DNA of 64,000 bases, taken from the NCBI GenBank assembly GCA_035772735.1, contig JASDFA010000007.1:148117001-148181000 (forward strand), in the 5' to 3' direction. Source of the stretch: Datura wrightii (taxonomy: Eukaryota > Streptophyta > Magnoliopsida > Solanales > Solanaceae). Below, piece by piece: positions 50,225-62,209 of the stretch. A program made the translations under genes and the position numbers. A model generated the notes under the pieces. That model saw only the letters and a program-made list of their open reading frames with translations, did no database searches and was not told the DNA's origin. Numbering within the stretch: position 1 is the stretch's first letter; the number at the start of each line of letters is the position of its first letter.

Positions 50225-50232
50225 TTTTATAA
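50225..50232 (-). promoter_or_regulatory. TATA box of the MGNC-type gene
   Basis: TTATAAAAGGAA on the minus strand lies about 112 bases upstream of the start codon, consistent with a leader of about 80 bases. Confidence 0.65.
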
Positions 50233-50239
50233 GGGGGAG

Positions 50240-53200
50240 AAAAGGAATAATGAGAAAGCCCCCATGATTTCTTAGTATTATGTGTCATTAAAATAAATAT
50301 TTTTGAAATTTATAATCTGAAACAAGTTATGAAGTTTTTGCGTGATTATAAATTATCTCAAAATTTTTAAATTTTATTTCTAAAATATGAGAATGTATTT
50401 TTTTAATAAAAATAATATAAAAAGAAAAATAAAAATAATAATTATGTGATGTATAGAGATTAAATATGAGTTATTATGAATATATATATTTAGTTTTACC
50501 CGCTTTTACCATAATTATAAAAAAAATTTGCACATCCATCGATAAATTTCTGACTGTCGATGCTTGATGGTGTTATTTTTTCTTTTTCTTTTTACATTGT
50601 CCATATATAGATATTAAATTTTAGTGGAAAGCATATTAGCATTTTGGACCCCACCCTTGTTGATTTTTGTTGTGGTGCAATTGTGATCTATATTGATAGT
50701 GATGATCATGATTTGATTTCTTGAGAGTTTTCTCTTCACACTTTTTTTCTGATATAGAATCCACTATAAATGAGAGATGCAAAAGGCCTGATTATTTTCT
50801 TAATTTAGTTTTGACCAAGTAAACATAAACGTGTGTTACTCCAACTAATTACTACTTAACAATGATAAAATTAAATAATAATTAGAAAACTAAAGTAGAA
50901 TATTAACACTGCTGATTTATTTACTGCTATTAGTAGTATAGTAAACTCCTTTAATCTCTGTTGTAAAAATATAATAAGTTTGCTCTGACTTTTCTATTTT
51001 ATTTGAAATTTTACATAATTCAGTTGATCAAAAAAAAATTTTATTATACTTTTCTTTCTCATATAATTTATATCATTTGAAATTTATAACTATTAATTTT
51101 TGTACAAAATCTTATTATTCGATTCTAATATAAACGTAACGAGTTAAAATCAAAAACAGGACCACTAACGCAAAAAATGTAAGTGATTTTTGACTAAAAT
51201 GCACCAGTAATAATAGGGCTTTAGTGCACTTTGTTTGTTTCTCTTTGGCTGCAATATGTCTTTTATTTTCTAAACGAGGTCGGTTGGCCATCCAAACCCA
51301 TCATTGCATTTCTAGTTTCTTCATTCATTCTACTTTCCCTTTGTAATGTCATTTTGTATTCCCCCATGTTAATTTATTTATTTTATTTTATTTTTTTAAA
51401 AAATAATTTGTAAAAGAATATTCTTTTTTTTAAAAATAAATTTTAAATTTTTACGTAATATATTTAAGATCATAAAATTAAAGGTTAGTTCAATATGTCC
51501 TGCATATCTTAAAAAGTTTAAGATCACAGAATTCAAAAGTTTTCTTTATTTTCTTAAAATTCGTGTGAAGTTAAAACTAGACAAATAAATTGAAATAACG
51601 GAAGCAATAGTGAAATCTTTCTACCTCTTCATAAAGCAGGGATAAAATTGCATGCACATCACCTTTTCATAACTCATATTGGTGTTTATGCATTTTAATA
51701 TTAAAATTATAATAGTAAAGTATATGATAATTAGTGGACAGAAGGTGAAGAAAGTGATATCATTCTTCTTCGTAACTCATATAACCACTAATCACATTAT
51801 ATTCTACTAATAACCCCATAACACCTCAATTAACTATCCACATTATTCTTGATATTTACTTGTGGAATAAATCTTAAACCTACGTAAAGGATATTTTCTT
51901 TCATGTATTGAGGGATGTAAAAAAAAGTAGAGAAAGATCAAAGAAGAAAAGTTTGAAAAATATTATAGTATATATCAGGGTTAGTGTAGTAAAAAATAAA
52001 GTTGAGACAAAAAATAATATTCTAAATTTTCAACTAATTTATTATATAAAAAAATAAAATATCCGCTCCTCAATCTGAATATTTATTTATTCATTTTATT
52101 ATCAACTTTAATTTATAATATATTCACCATTATCTTTACCTCTAAAATTACACAATACGTTACTATTCTTATCGTCGTCTTTATACCTTCTATTATGACC
52201 AAAAAGCCCCGGAAGAATAGAGGAATAGAAGTTAGACAAATTACAAAGTAAGTGAACGCACTGGTCCAAGTCCTACACCTTTTAAGGCATGGTTTTTTTC
52301 ATCAGGACAAGTGTATGGTCACATGGCCTTCTCCTTTTTCATTAGCCCTCAACCATGTATATACATTTTTCTTTTCTCATTTCAATATTCATTTTAAAAT
52401 CGAATTAATTCAGATTCATATTATATAAGATTATTTGAAACAGCATTTCTTATTTAAAAAAATTTTATATTTAAAATTTAAAATTTCTGATTAAAAAAAA
52501 ATAACTTCGTCAACTGCATCATATTCTTCGATAATAATCATTATATGTGTGTGTAGCAAATTCGTACTTTTCCACCCTCTGATTTATAATATTTTGACCA
52601 GTCTTCAGGATCTAAGATCCTTGTGCCATTTCACATTTCATGTCAAAAGTGTGATTTAAAGTAAATAAAAATTGAGAGGGCCTATACTTTTACAATTTAT
52701 TAGGGGGACAACATATAGATCCATATATAGTTTTAAAATGAGGAGTTATCAAGAAACCATGATCTTTTTTGAAGTTTGGAGGGGCATGTATGGCCCTTTT
52801 GCCCCCCATTTAGCCATGTGTACTTTGTAAACTAACTTGACCACTAACTAAGATGAGATTTTAAATTTAGAACCTTCAAGATATGAAATGCATGCATTAA
52901 TTTCAAATAAATAAGGCAATATTTTCATTTGGAATTAACTTCAAATGTATATATTGATGTATATCCAAATGGTCTCGAATGACTTTAATATGGCACTATC
53001 ATGTAACCTCAGCCTCTCCACTCAAGAAATTATATTTAAAGAAAATGTTTTTTTCTTTTTTCACATTGAATTAAAGTAACGTTAAGAAGAAAATGGACTT
53101 CCAAGGGTGAGAAAACATTTTTCAGAAATTGATTCCATTTTTACATGTTTGATTTGTTAAAATTATTTTTCTTTAAAAAAAAAACTTTTTAAATGAAAAT

Positions 53201-53247
53201 AAGAAAAATATATTTCATATTAATTGACTCTTTCTTATGTCCAAGTG
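50240..53247. other. AT-rich intergenic DNA
   Basis: No gene is supported. A 60-codon hydrophobic frame at 51231-51413 is AT-driven and has no recognisable feature. Confidence 0.5.
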
Positions 53248-53672
53248 AAGGAGTGTTTACAGGTCGGCTTGATTCGGTTATTGATAAAAATCAAAACTAA
53301 ATTAAATTAATTTGTTTTAAAATTATTAAAACCAAATCAAATCAACTAAAATATATATTTATCGATTTGGTTGTTATCGATTTCAGTTCGATTTGGTTCA
53401 ACTATTCAGTTATTCATTATATATGAAAATAAAAGTAACGAATAATAAGACTACTCAATCAATGAAGAAACTGCATTACTAGAATGAATAGATGAAAGAA
53501 TAACTATAATTTGATACATATATGAACGAAATGTTATTTATACATTGCATTAAAGAACCAACAAACTAAATCAAAATCAAACTAAATATTGTCAATTTTT
53601 AAAAATATAAATTCAAACCAAATAAAAATCAATTTATTTAATCGATTTAATTTGATTTCTTTTTAAACCCCT
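53248..53672. mobile_element. Shorter relative of the TAGGGGTG-type transposon
   Basis: The left part AGGAGTGTTTACAGGTCGGC with GATTCGGTTATTGATAAAAA and the right part AATCGATTTAATTTGATTTC with TTTTTAAACCCCTAT repeat the plan of the element at 37167-38002, including CAACTAAA / AAACCAAATC arrays in inverted order. Ends are eroded. A C-rich stretch follows to ~53760. Confidence 0.6.
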
Positions 53673-56269
53673 ATCTCCAACCCATCCCATCCTGCCTCAC
53701 CTTCAACCCCTAGCCCTCATCCTCTCATCCCCACAGCCACACCCCCTACACCCCACTTCATCTCCATATTGTTCTTCCTTTTTTTTTGAATTATATATAA
53801 TTATTTTAAATATAAATTCTTTTATTTACTTATCGATACAAAAGAAAATCTATTTATTTTTCAGCAAAATATATACCTTCATACCAAACACATCCTAAAA
53901 AGAAAAGACATTCTGTTTATGGTGCGAAAATAAGGTTGTCCAAGTACATGAAATTAACGAATGAATGAATTTACCTATCAATTTTCAAACCAACTCAAGA
54001 AGATACTTTTCAAACGTATCAGACAAATATTCCCTCTCAAATCATTTCCCAACCAATTTTTTTTTTTATTAAAAAAAAAAAAAAGGTCACTATCTGCAGC
54101 TGCTTTTGCACCCCATGTTTTAAAAGAAGGCATTTTTTGAGTTTTCTTTTTATTTTTAACCCTTTGGAAAATCGAAAAAGTTTTGTAAACTTTTCAACTA
54201 GTGTGGATTTGTTGGTTAGTAGACACTGACACTTGTCTTCTTTGTAGTGGGCGGCCACCGCCATTTGGACTTGCCTCTAACTAATTTCATCATCAACGTG
54301 TCACAATTTATTATGTTTTAATTTATTTATCCCACTTTAATTTTTAATCTATTTAAAAAATATTTTTTAAAATAATTTTTTTAATTTAATTTTTTACCTG
54401 ACATATTTAAAATTATAAAATTAAAAAATATTTTAATATATTTTATATATTTTTAATTTAAAATCACAATATTTAAAAATTTACTTTACTTTCTTAAATT
54501 TTATGTTAAGTTAAAACCATATGAACAAATTAAAATAGAAAGGATATATTTTTCAGTTAAATGTTATTAGAGTCAATCCTTTTTAAGTGAGTTGGATCAA
54601 GAATTTGATTGGATTTAGAATGTATGCATCCTAAATACATTGAAGTATGGATTTAAATTTTTAATTTTTTTTATAGCTATCGTGTTATTAAATAAATATT
54701 GAAAATTGTATTTTTGATTAAAATATTTGATCTACGCAAAATTAAATGATCATAAAATTAACTAGACAAATTGAATAATTTTTGAAAGATAAACAAAGTT
54801 GAATGGTATTAACGACCCATGATTATAAGTTAGAGTGGTCTATCATTTAGCCATTCAACTTTAATTTTCTTTCGTATTATGAACTTATTCCACATATAAT
54901 GCTGGATTATTTATTTCAAGTTTTTATATAGATTGTTTTATTGTAGGGTGAGTGTAAATTTTTGTCTTTTAAATTGATGGGTTTTAATTTTTATTCTTAA
55001 TGCTTATTTAATAAAAATTTTATATTCAAAATATTCTTAATTATGACTTAATTATGCATGCTCCAGACATAAATTGATGCTGTTAAATTTATGCCATGCT
55101 ACTAAACTTATGTCTCTAATATATAAATTACGTGAATTTATGTCATAAGGCATAACTCGTGCCAGAAGTTATGCCTTGCAAATTTTTCTCCTTGGCATAA
55201 GAAATTTTTTTAAATCTCCTTATTTAAATATCTAGATTTGCCACCGATTTTTCACCTCATGTTCTTATATCAAGGCTCATCTAGAGTATTTAACTTCTCA
55301 TCCTAAGGGTTAATTATACTAAATACCTTTATACTGTGACTCAATTATAGATAAAATTTTTATATTTTAAAGTCAAACACTTACCCCATTTATACTATGA
55401 AAATTTTGCACTAACACCCCTTACAAGGTGTTATTTCTTTTTCAAATAAATAAATAAATAAATAAATAAACAAATAAATAAATAAATAAAGATTTTTTTA
55501 AAATGAAAATCCTACACAAATAAAACTCCATTTGAATAAATATATTTAAAATAATTTTTAAGCGGCAGAATAATGAAAAATTGAAAGAAAAAAAAATAAA
55601 ATTCTTATATAATAAATATTGTAATTAAATAAAATTACATACTTAAAGTGCATGAAAGTTATTACTAATAGTTTGTATAGCTTATAAAATAATTTGTGTT
55701 TATTTTTCTATTTGTGACTTTGATAAATATTTTTTAAAATATTTATTATTTTTTTAATCAAAGGCATGAGTAAAATCTTTTGTTAAATTTCTATATTCAT
55801 TTTAAAATTTCATAAAAATAATTTTGAAAAAAAATTATTTATAATTTAAGTATATTTTTTAATAATTATTTTTAATATATTTAGATATGAATATATATCA
55901 TAAGAGGTGTGAGTATAAGATATTCATAATACACAGAGTATAAATATTTAATTTAAAATGTAGAAAATCTATCTATAATTAAGTTATAATACAAGGGTGT
56001 TTATGGTAGTTAATCGTTCTTTTAATTTATAAAGAGTTTAAAACTTGTTAGTTGGAACTATTCACTTATTGAAGTTTAACGTCCTATTATTATAAGAAAC
56101 CACTGTAGGGTTTGTATACCTTACCACTGTTGTATATCAGTAAGATATATAAGTAAAAATTATATATTCCTAAAATGTATAAAGTACAATAATATTATAG
56201 TATATTATTTTTAGGGATTTTTTTTAATGTTTTATCGATTAATGTTTCGGTGAGAAACTGCGAGAGGTT
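53673..56269. other. AT-rich intergenic DNA
   Basis: No gene is supported. From 55060 to 55200 the phrases GGCATAACTCGTGCCAGAAG and ...TTATGCC... repeat in both orientations, but no element boundaries are clear. Confidence 0.5.
55442..55490. repeat. (AAAT)n microsatellite
   Basis: About twelve AAAT units with one AAAC interruption. Confidence 0.9.
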
Positions 56270-56690
56270 GGTTATTGTGGGTGTGATGAGAGGTAGAGGT
56301 AGGAATGAGAAGTATAAGACAGAGGTGGTTAAACAGGACATCATACACCTATAATGAACTGACTCTATAAAAGAGGATGTGGAGGTCGAGTATTAGAATA
56401 AACGGCTAGTAGGCAGTCGAGTGTTGTTTAATTTTTCTTATCAATATTATTATTATTATTACTTGCGTACTATCTTAGTTTTTGATATTGTTATTACCCA
56501 TTTTTTTGCTCAAGTCCTTTGCTTTAGTTACCATTTTTTTTGATACTGTATTTTTCTTTTTCATACTTGATTTTGATATGCTTTACTTGGCGAGGATTTA
56601 TCAAAAATAATCTCAACGCGTACACACCACCCTCCCCGGCCCTTACTTGCGGGATTATACTGAGTATGTTATTGTTGTTGTTGTTGTGTA
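56270..56690 (+). mobile_element. 3' end of an RTE-type LINE, decayed
   Basis: GAGAGGTAGAGGTAGGAATG encodes RGRGRNEKY, then EVVKQDI, and GATGTGGAGGTCGAGTATTA follows. These match the plant RTE protein end (RGRGRPKKYW..VIRQDM...MWRSSIR). The terminus GTACACACCACCCTCCCCGG is followed by TTATACTGAGTATG and a TTG-repeat tail. The copy is in the opposite orientation to the one at 5.9-6.6 kb. Stops interrupt the frame. Confidence 0.8.
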
Positions 56691-56856
56691 CCGACTAATA
56701 AATATATGCCTGAATAATCATGAAAAAAAACCATAAAATTTTGCTGTAATGATATAATTATGGATAATTACCGCTCTAAATATTTTGGGCAACTAGTTTA
56801 CATAATATGCGCAAAGTGTATAAGTTATGTATATTTTATACTAACTATACATATAC

Positions 56857-56862
<6 letters not shown>

Positions 56863-56900
<38 letters not shown>
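56863..56900. repeat. (AT)n microsatellite
   Basis: About nineteen uninterrupted AT units, preceded by ACATAT variants. Confidence 0.95.
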
Positions 56901-56902
<2 letters not shown>

Positions 56903-58553
56903 GAACACTATATACATATTATTGTGTATATTTTAATCATATTAATAAATTAATTAATCAAACGGTATATCCCCGTATAATTACTCGTCGCCAAATAAGA
57001 TAAGTGTGGATTGAAGATGCTACTTCATATCTAGAGTATTTATTTGGGCATCTATTGGGCCCAAATTCATAAATAGAGTCTTGATTTAGTGGTTAACTAG
57101 TTATAGTACTAATTATTTGATACGTGAAATAAGATAAATAAAAATATTTTATGAATTGAGATATTTTATAAAATTATTTTATTTTATTTTTTATGTAGAA
57201 TATTAATTTCATCATTTTTATATAAATGAGATGAAGTAATTTCGAAATTAGTCGTTACCTCATGTCAAACGACTCCCAGAATATAAGATTCAAATTTTGT
57301 GTTAATTTCATAATCAACGAGTTTAAGTCACGTTATTTAAAAAAATATTTAAATAGTTATTCACCAAATCAATTGAATTAAAATAATCAGCTGATATATA
57401 ATATATGTATAATTATATATAATCGGTACATATTTTTTATATACCCATTAAAAAACATAAATAATAAAGCGAAACATTTATTTGTGCGAAAATTCCACTT
57501 TACACGCTATAACAGTTAAATCAAGTCACTGAGTTTAGTACTATATAAGTATAAAATTTATCCATCACCGTGGTTTTAAAATTGACTTTTTAAATCATCA
57601 TTCAATTAATAAAATTATTATATATTTTTTAAAAAAATTAAATTAAAAAAGTATATAATTTTTTGACATAGTACCTATTAAGTTCAATCACCATCAAAAT
57701 CAACCCAACGATTTTACAAACTACAATAAATAATATTTTATAACTTTAATGTGTCAAAAAATTGGTTTGTCACTTTATATTAAAATAATTACTACCAGCA
57801 CCAAGGTCCAAGTAGTTTGCTTGACCAAAAGATGAGGATTTAATTGCACGATTTATTCACTTTAATTTTTGTTTTTATTAATTTTTAATTTTTATTTTTA
57901 AATAGTAAATTCATGTTTACCGGGAACATAAAAAATTCTAAGAATATAAGACACAAAAGATATTTATAATATAAAATATATATTTACGCAGAAAAAATTA
58001 TTATTCTGTAATAAATAAAAATTAAAGATCTATTTTTTTTCCTTCTCAATTGATAAAACTTCAGTGGAATTTCCATGAAAGTGAAAGATCACTATGAACA
58101 GGAAATCACGTGGTTAAAGCTTTTGAAAATGGCGAATGGGCATTTCTCACCTTTTTTTTCCTTATAAGGTATGCATGCATGCTCGCACACACATGGAGAT
58201 AACATCTCTTCATATAAAAGCAAAGAAATTCGATACCTTATCAATTTCACTGAAGCATATATATCGATGAATTTGTCTCTTAGACCTTTTATTTACTGTT
58301 CAATCGAGTATCAATTGGGAAAGGAAAAAAAAGGGTGGGATCTTTTTCTCTTTTGTAGTCTGTGGATTAAGGATGTTACTGCTCGTGTCACTTTCAATTT
58401 CTACTGGAGTATCGTTTTGCCTTTGTATTTTGATTATTCTTTCAAAATGCTGAGTTATAGGATATCAATTTCATATGCTTATTGGGTATTTGATGAAATG
58501 CCGGAAGTTTGTTAATACACTCTGTTTAAGGAAAATTTTGAAGTTAATAAGAA
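56901..58553. other. Intergenic, no supported gene
   Basis: AT-rich. A 114-codon plus-strand frame at 58171-58515 ends in YAYWVFDEMPEVC, which recalls a PPR-protein motif, but the rest has no PPR repeats. Confidence 0.4.
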
Positions 58554-58720
58554 AAAAGGCAGCCGGTCCGCAAAGCATCCGTGTTAACAGGGCATGGGAA
58601 GGGCAGCACCCCAAATCCCAATGGGTGTGACGTAGACAGTCTAACATTAGTGGCTGCTCGCACGATTCGAACCCATGACTTGTAGTCACATGGAGACAAC
58701 TTTACTGTTGCTCTCCTTTT
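58554..58720 (+). mobile_element. TS-type SINE with 16-base target duplication
   Basis: The body reads GGCAGCCGGTCCGCAAAGCA, TGGGAAGGGCAGCACC, then the B-box-like CGATTCGAACCCATGAC and GTCACATGGAGACAACTTTA, as in TS SINEs. The flanks TTGAAGTTAATAAGAA (58538-58553) and TTGAAGTTAAAAAGAA (58721-58736) differ at one base. It is near full length. Confidence 0.9.
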
Positions 58721-58736
58721 TTGAAGTTAAAAAGAA

Positions 58737-59578
58737 TATTATGGAAATTGGACACCGGCATTAGCTATAAAAAGTTTAATTGTTGCAAAATACCAATTAT
58801 CTGTTTCAACTTTTATGAATTTTCATAGGCCAAGTGGTTGTCTACATCACGTGTATAGTATTTTACTACACTAATTGTTAGGATGATATATACTTGAGAA
58901 AACTGCTTTAAAACGGGTCTCTGATTGGTTTACAGAACAGTCTGTATTAAACGTGAAGGAATCTATCATGGCCAACTGACTAAAGGAAATCGTTTTTCTT
59001 TTGTCCTTTTTCTTATCTTTGTTGAAGAGCTCAGAATCGAGAAATAAGGCTAGATTTTCTTTAATTTACACAGCTTTGTTCATCCCCTATGATGTCATTT
59101 ATCCTAGTGATTGTTTATCCATATCTTTTAGACATATTTCAAAGAACTTATGTTGGTTTGTGGAGTTAAACACTTGATTTTCACTAAAAGTGACTTCAGA
59201 TGTGATAATTAATTTTGATCTGAACAAGTATTCGGTATTCACAATATTTCTGGAGTAGCAAATTGAGGAAAGTGCTTAGCATGTGATGTATTTCTGCATA
59301 AGACCTTTCAAAGACTTTTTACTGCAAGAATTTTAGATATATGGAACATTCAACTGCTAAAGGTTACACATATTTGTACTGCTCAAACCTATGCAACCCC
59401 AAAAGGATACGTATTAGACCAGAAAATGAGAACCCAGAAGATCCAATGGTGTTCCAGTATTATATATAATCTTGAATTCTAATTGTTACACATTATTTTG
59501 TTCCTTCTAAAAGGAGCAGCAGCTTAATTTCCCACATGCAGGATTCTATTTGAGACATAATTACTCATGCTTTGCCTC
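58737..59578. other. Spacer and likely 3' UTR of the MYB-CC gene
   Basis: No further coding region is seen. The part nearest the stop codon is the likely 3' UTR. Confidence 0.5.
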
Positions 59579-61955
59579 TCAGCTCCAACTGAAACCGTTC
59601 AAGTCAAGTTGCTTGCAACTAGAAGCAGCATCAGTTTGGTCATCCGTGTTTAGGTCCAGCTTTGGAGCAAAGTAAGGCAGCTTATACTCTTGTGGTGACA
59701 CCTGCTTCTCTGGTTTCGTTGAATCACTTCTGTCAACTGCTTGGTGAAAAAGTTTGATGTCTGCATCTATTCCATTAAGTCGTCCATCAACATAGCTACT
59801 GTTAACATTCCGTTTTCCTCCTTGGATTCCAACATTCATTGATAAGTTGCTCCAGTTTGTCTCTTTGGCAAATTCTTTTTCAGTATCCTCATCCATTTTG
59901 GGAAACAATCTGTTCTCCTTGAGGTCGTCACGCCATCTTAGTTCAGTCTGCTGTAACCTGGTCTGATTTTCAATATCTTCCATACATGGTTCAAAGTTTG
60001 AAGTCCTCAGCCCAATTTGGTTATTATGCATTTGTTGCAGGTCCCTCAAGGGGCCTTCAGAGGAGGTTAAACAGCTATCCACTGAACAATCTGCCAACCG
60101 CTGGGTTGCTTGTGTTTGTGGGGTATGAAATCCAGAAAGTTCTTGTATCTCTGAAAATGCAGAATTCAGGCATTGGTTGGATACCTTGGATACCAAATCA
60201 GACAGTTGAACCTTGGCTGCCTCTAATCCAATTGTTCCCAAGTTTTGTGTTCCAAGGGTTTCTTGAGCTTTCTCAAGCACAGCCTGCAAATATTTCCCCT
60301 GAGCCTCTATCCTTAGCTGTAAATGTCGTTGCACCTAATCAGTTCAATTAGGCCTAATTTAGAAGATAGTAAGGAAAACTTTTCATCAACTTGTAAAGTT
60401 TTGGCTAGAAGAGAACCTATGTTGAGTCATAATCTAGACTGTTGTCTTAAAACAAAAGCACTATCTGGGACCAGGACTATTGAACAAGTTTCTTGATAAA
60501 TCATATTTAGTTCAATTAGGCATCATTGGAAACTGGGAAGGAAAATTTATCGGTACTAGTAAAGTTTGACTAGAAGAAAACCTTATGGCGGGGTCACATT
60601 GTTAAATTGTTAATGCTTATAACAAAAGCACTATATAAGACTAGGACTATTCAACTACATGCATGATCAAGATATCATTCTGTTATCTTGTTTTCCACAA
60701 CTATGAGAAATGTGTTTCTGGTTATCAATTAACCTGAGAAGTCTTCTTTCATGAAAATGAAAATGCCATATAAAATTTACCATAATGTATTGCTTCTAGC
60801 TTTTCTTCAGATTAAAACACAGGAGGTCTCATCTTTTGCTACGTAAGTTTTTGCATTGGCATTTATGGTTCTAACATCTCTTATGTAAGTTAAGATTTTG
60901 CAACAGTTTCTTACCTCAAGCTGCTCATGAAGCCTTCTTTGGACCTCAATTTGCATTTGTATTGCTTCGCTTATTGGTATATTGCTGGAAAAGAAAAAAA
61001 TTGGTTGCTGTAGTGTAAGGTACGGTTCAGACATGAAGTAGGATGATATTAACAACTCAATTTTGTTAGTTCTTACTTGTGTGGTTGGGGTCCCATGCTC
61101 GGATTGCTCATAGGGCTTCCAGTGCTCTCACATATTTTCTCCATACTTGCTGCTACAATTATTTACAAACAATAAATTTTGGAATGTTCTCTCTCTGTAG
61201 AAGAATCTTTTTGGATTTATATATTCTTGAAAAATGTTGGATCTCTTACCAGCTTTATTGGCCCCGCTAGTATTTGCTTGTCCATGATGGTTCTTACTTA
61301 GTCTGTATTTCTGCCAGCCAAAATAGAAGATCATATTTTCAACTGAAACTCAGAAGTACCTGAATGTCAGCTTTGTTCTTCAATTATTTTAGACATAAAC
61401 CATTTTAAAGGTCTTTGCAGTTGATTTAGAAGATGTGTTTCACACTTAACCAAATGTCTTTTGTCTGGAACGGTTGTGTGGAAGCAATGCCATGAAGATT
61501 TTTCAAGGCTGATTGTGTCCTCTTGAAATGTCTAGTTTCTTCACATGTAATTTTGTAAACCATGGAGTGAATAAAAACTAACCTGAAGATGGCTCTTTAA
61601 GTGGTACAAGGTTAGTCCCTGGATCCCCATTAGTTTCAGGACTGATTTTGGTGTGGCTTCTGCAATAGAAGAATGGTGAATTTAATTATATCAATGATAA
61701 ATAACATACATTTGGTGCTTATCCATATTAACATATTTGTGTGCACTTACTGTCTGCTCCACCGAGTTGGTTAACTGCTTCTACAAACCTCTCATGGAGG
61801 TCTGGTGTCCATTTCAATCTTGGCTTAGCATCAGTCGAAAGAACAAGCCCTGAGTCTCCATTGGTGTTCCCGCCTTGCAGAAACAGATGCCTTTCAGGGA
61901 AAGACATTCTTGTAGAAGGGTGCATGTTGGCAGCTTGGTGGTGATGATGGTACAT
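59579..61955 (-). CDS. PHL2/3: MYB-CC (GARP) transcription factor, PHL2/PHL3 type, 6 coding exons, 413 aa
   Basis: Coding exons (minus strand): 61751-61955, 61583-61659, 61250-61310, 61077-61149, 60915-60984, 59579-60334; all GT-AG, joining to 1242 bases. The start MYHHHHQ is followed by ERHLFLQGGN, GDSGLVLSTDAKPRLKWTPD and the GARP-type MYB-like domain (~residues 46-99) ending in LYHLKSHLQKYRLSKN. The coiled coil (~143-190) carries AIQMQIEVQRRLHEQLE and VQRHLQLRIEAQGKYLQ, the MYB-CC signature. The C-terminus keeps KLDLNTDDQTD and QLDLNGFSWS, as in PHL2 and PHL3. Family members bind P1BS sites and act with PHR1 in phosphate-starvation responses; regulation of this gene is not shown here. A 93-base 5' UTR intron (61959-62051) lies directly before the start codon. 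The gene looks intact; length agrees with the family. Confidence 0.96.
60341..60660. repeat. Diverged tandem duplication in MYB-CC intron 5
   Basis: AGTTCAATTAGGC at 60341 recurs at 60509. Between them, blocks such as AAGGAAAA.TT.TC, GTAAAGTTTTGGCTAGAAGA, AACAAAAGCACTAT and ACTAGGACTATT (with small changes) recur in order with a ~168-base period. Copy 1 abuts the acceptor of exon 6. Confidence 0.85.
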
Positions 61956-61958
61956 CTT

Positions 61959-62051
61959 CTAGCATTGGATATGAATATTTGGTTATCAGCGAATAAGTCT
62001 TATGTTAAGATTTATAGGCATGATGGGTGATTGAAAGTATTTATCACGTAC
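61959..62051 (-). other. 5' UTR intron of the MYB-CC gene
   Basis: On the minus strand CCTTCTAG|GTACGTGATAA is a good donor and CCAATGCTAG|AAGATG a good acceptor, three bases before the start codon. Leader introns are common in this family. Confidence 0.65.
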
Positions 62052-62192
62052 CTAGAAGGAATCTGATGTCGCTTCAGGTTCAGTGACCAGTCTTGTCTTA
62101 CTCTTGAATTGCAAATAATGATTCTTTACTATTCTTCACAGTATATAACATTGTTTTCCATTTGGTTAAAATAACGTTTTCTGCTACAGCTC

Positions 62193-62198
62193 TATATA
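62193..62198 (-). promoter_or_regulatory. Candidate TATA box of the MYB-CC gene
   Basis: GAGATATATAGAGC on the minus strand lies about 145 bases upstream of the 5' UTR donor. It is plausible, not proven. Confidence 0.45.
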
Positions 62199-62209
62199 TC
62201 TCCTTGTTT

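Noticed and set aside
54037..54264. 75-codon minus-strand frame
   Set aside because: Ends in a poly-Phe/Lys stretch from A/T runs; no similarity recognised.
58554..58720. tRNA-like B box (GATTCGAACCC)
   Set aside because: It belongs to the TS SINE, not to a tRNA gene; no cloverleaf can be formed around it by eye.
59986..60351. 121-codon plus-strand open frame
   Set aside because: Antisense shadow of the last MYB-CC exon.
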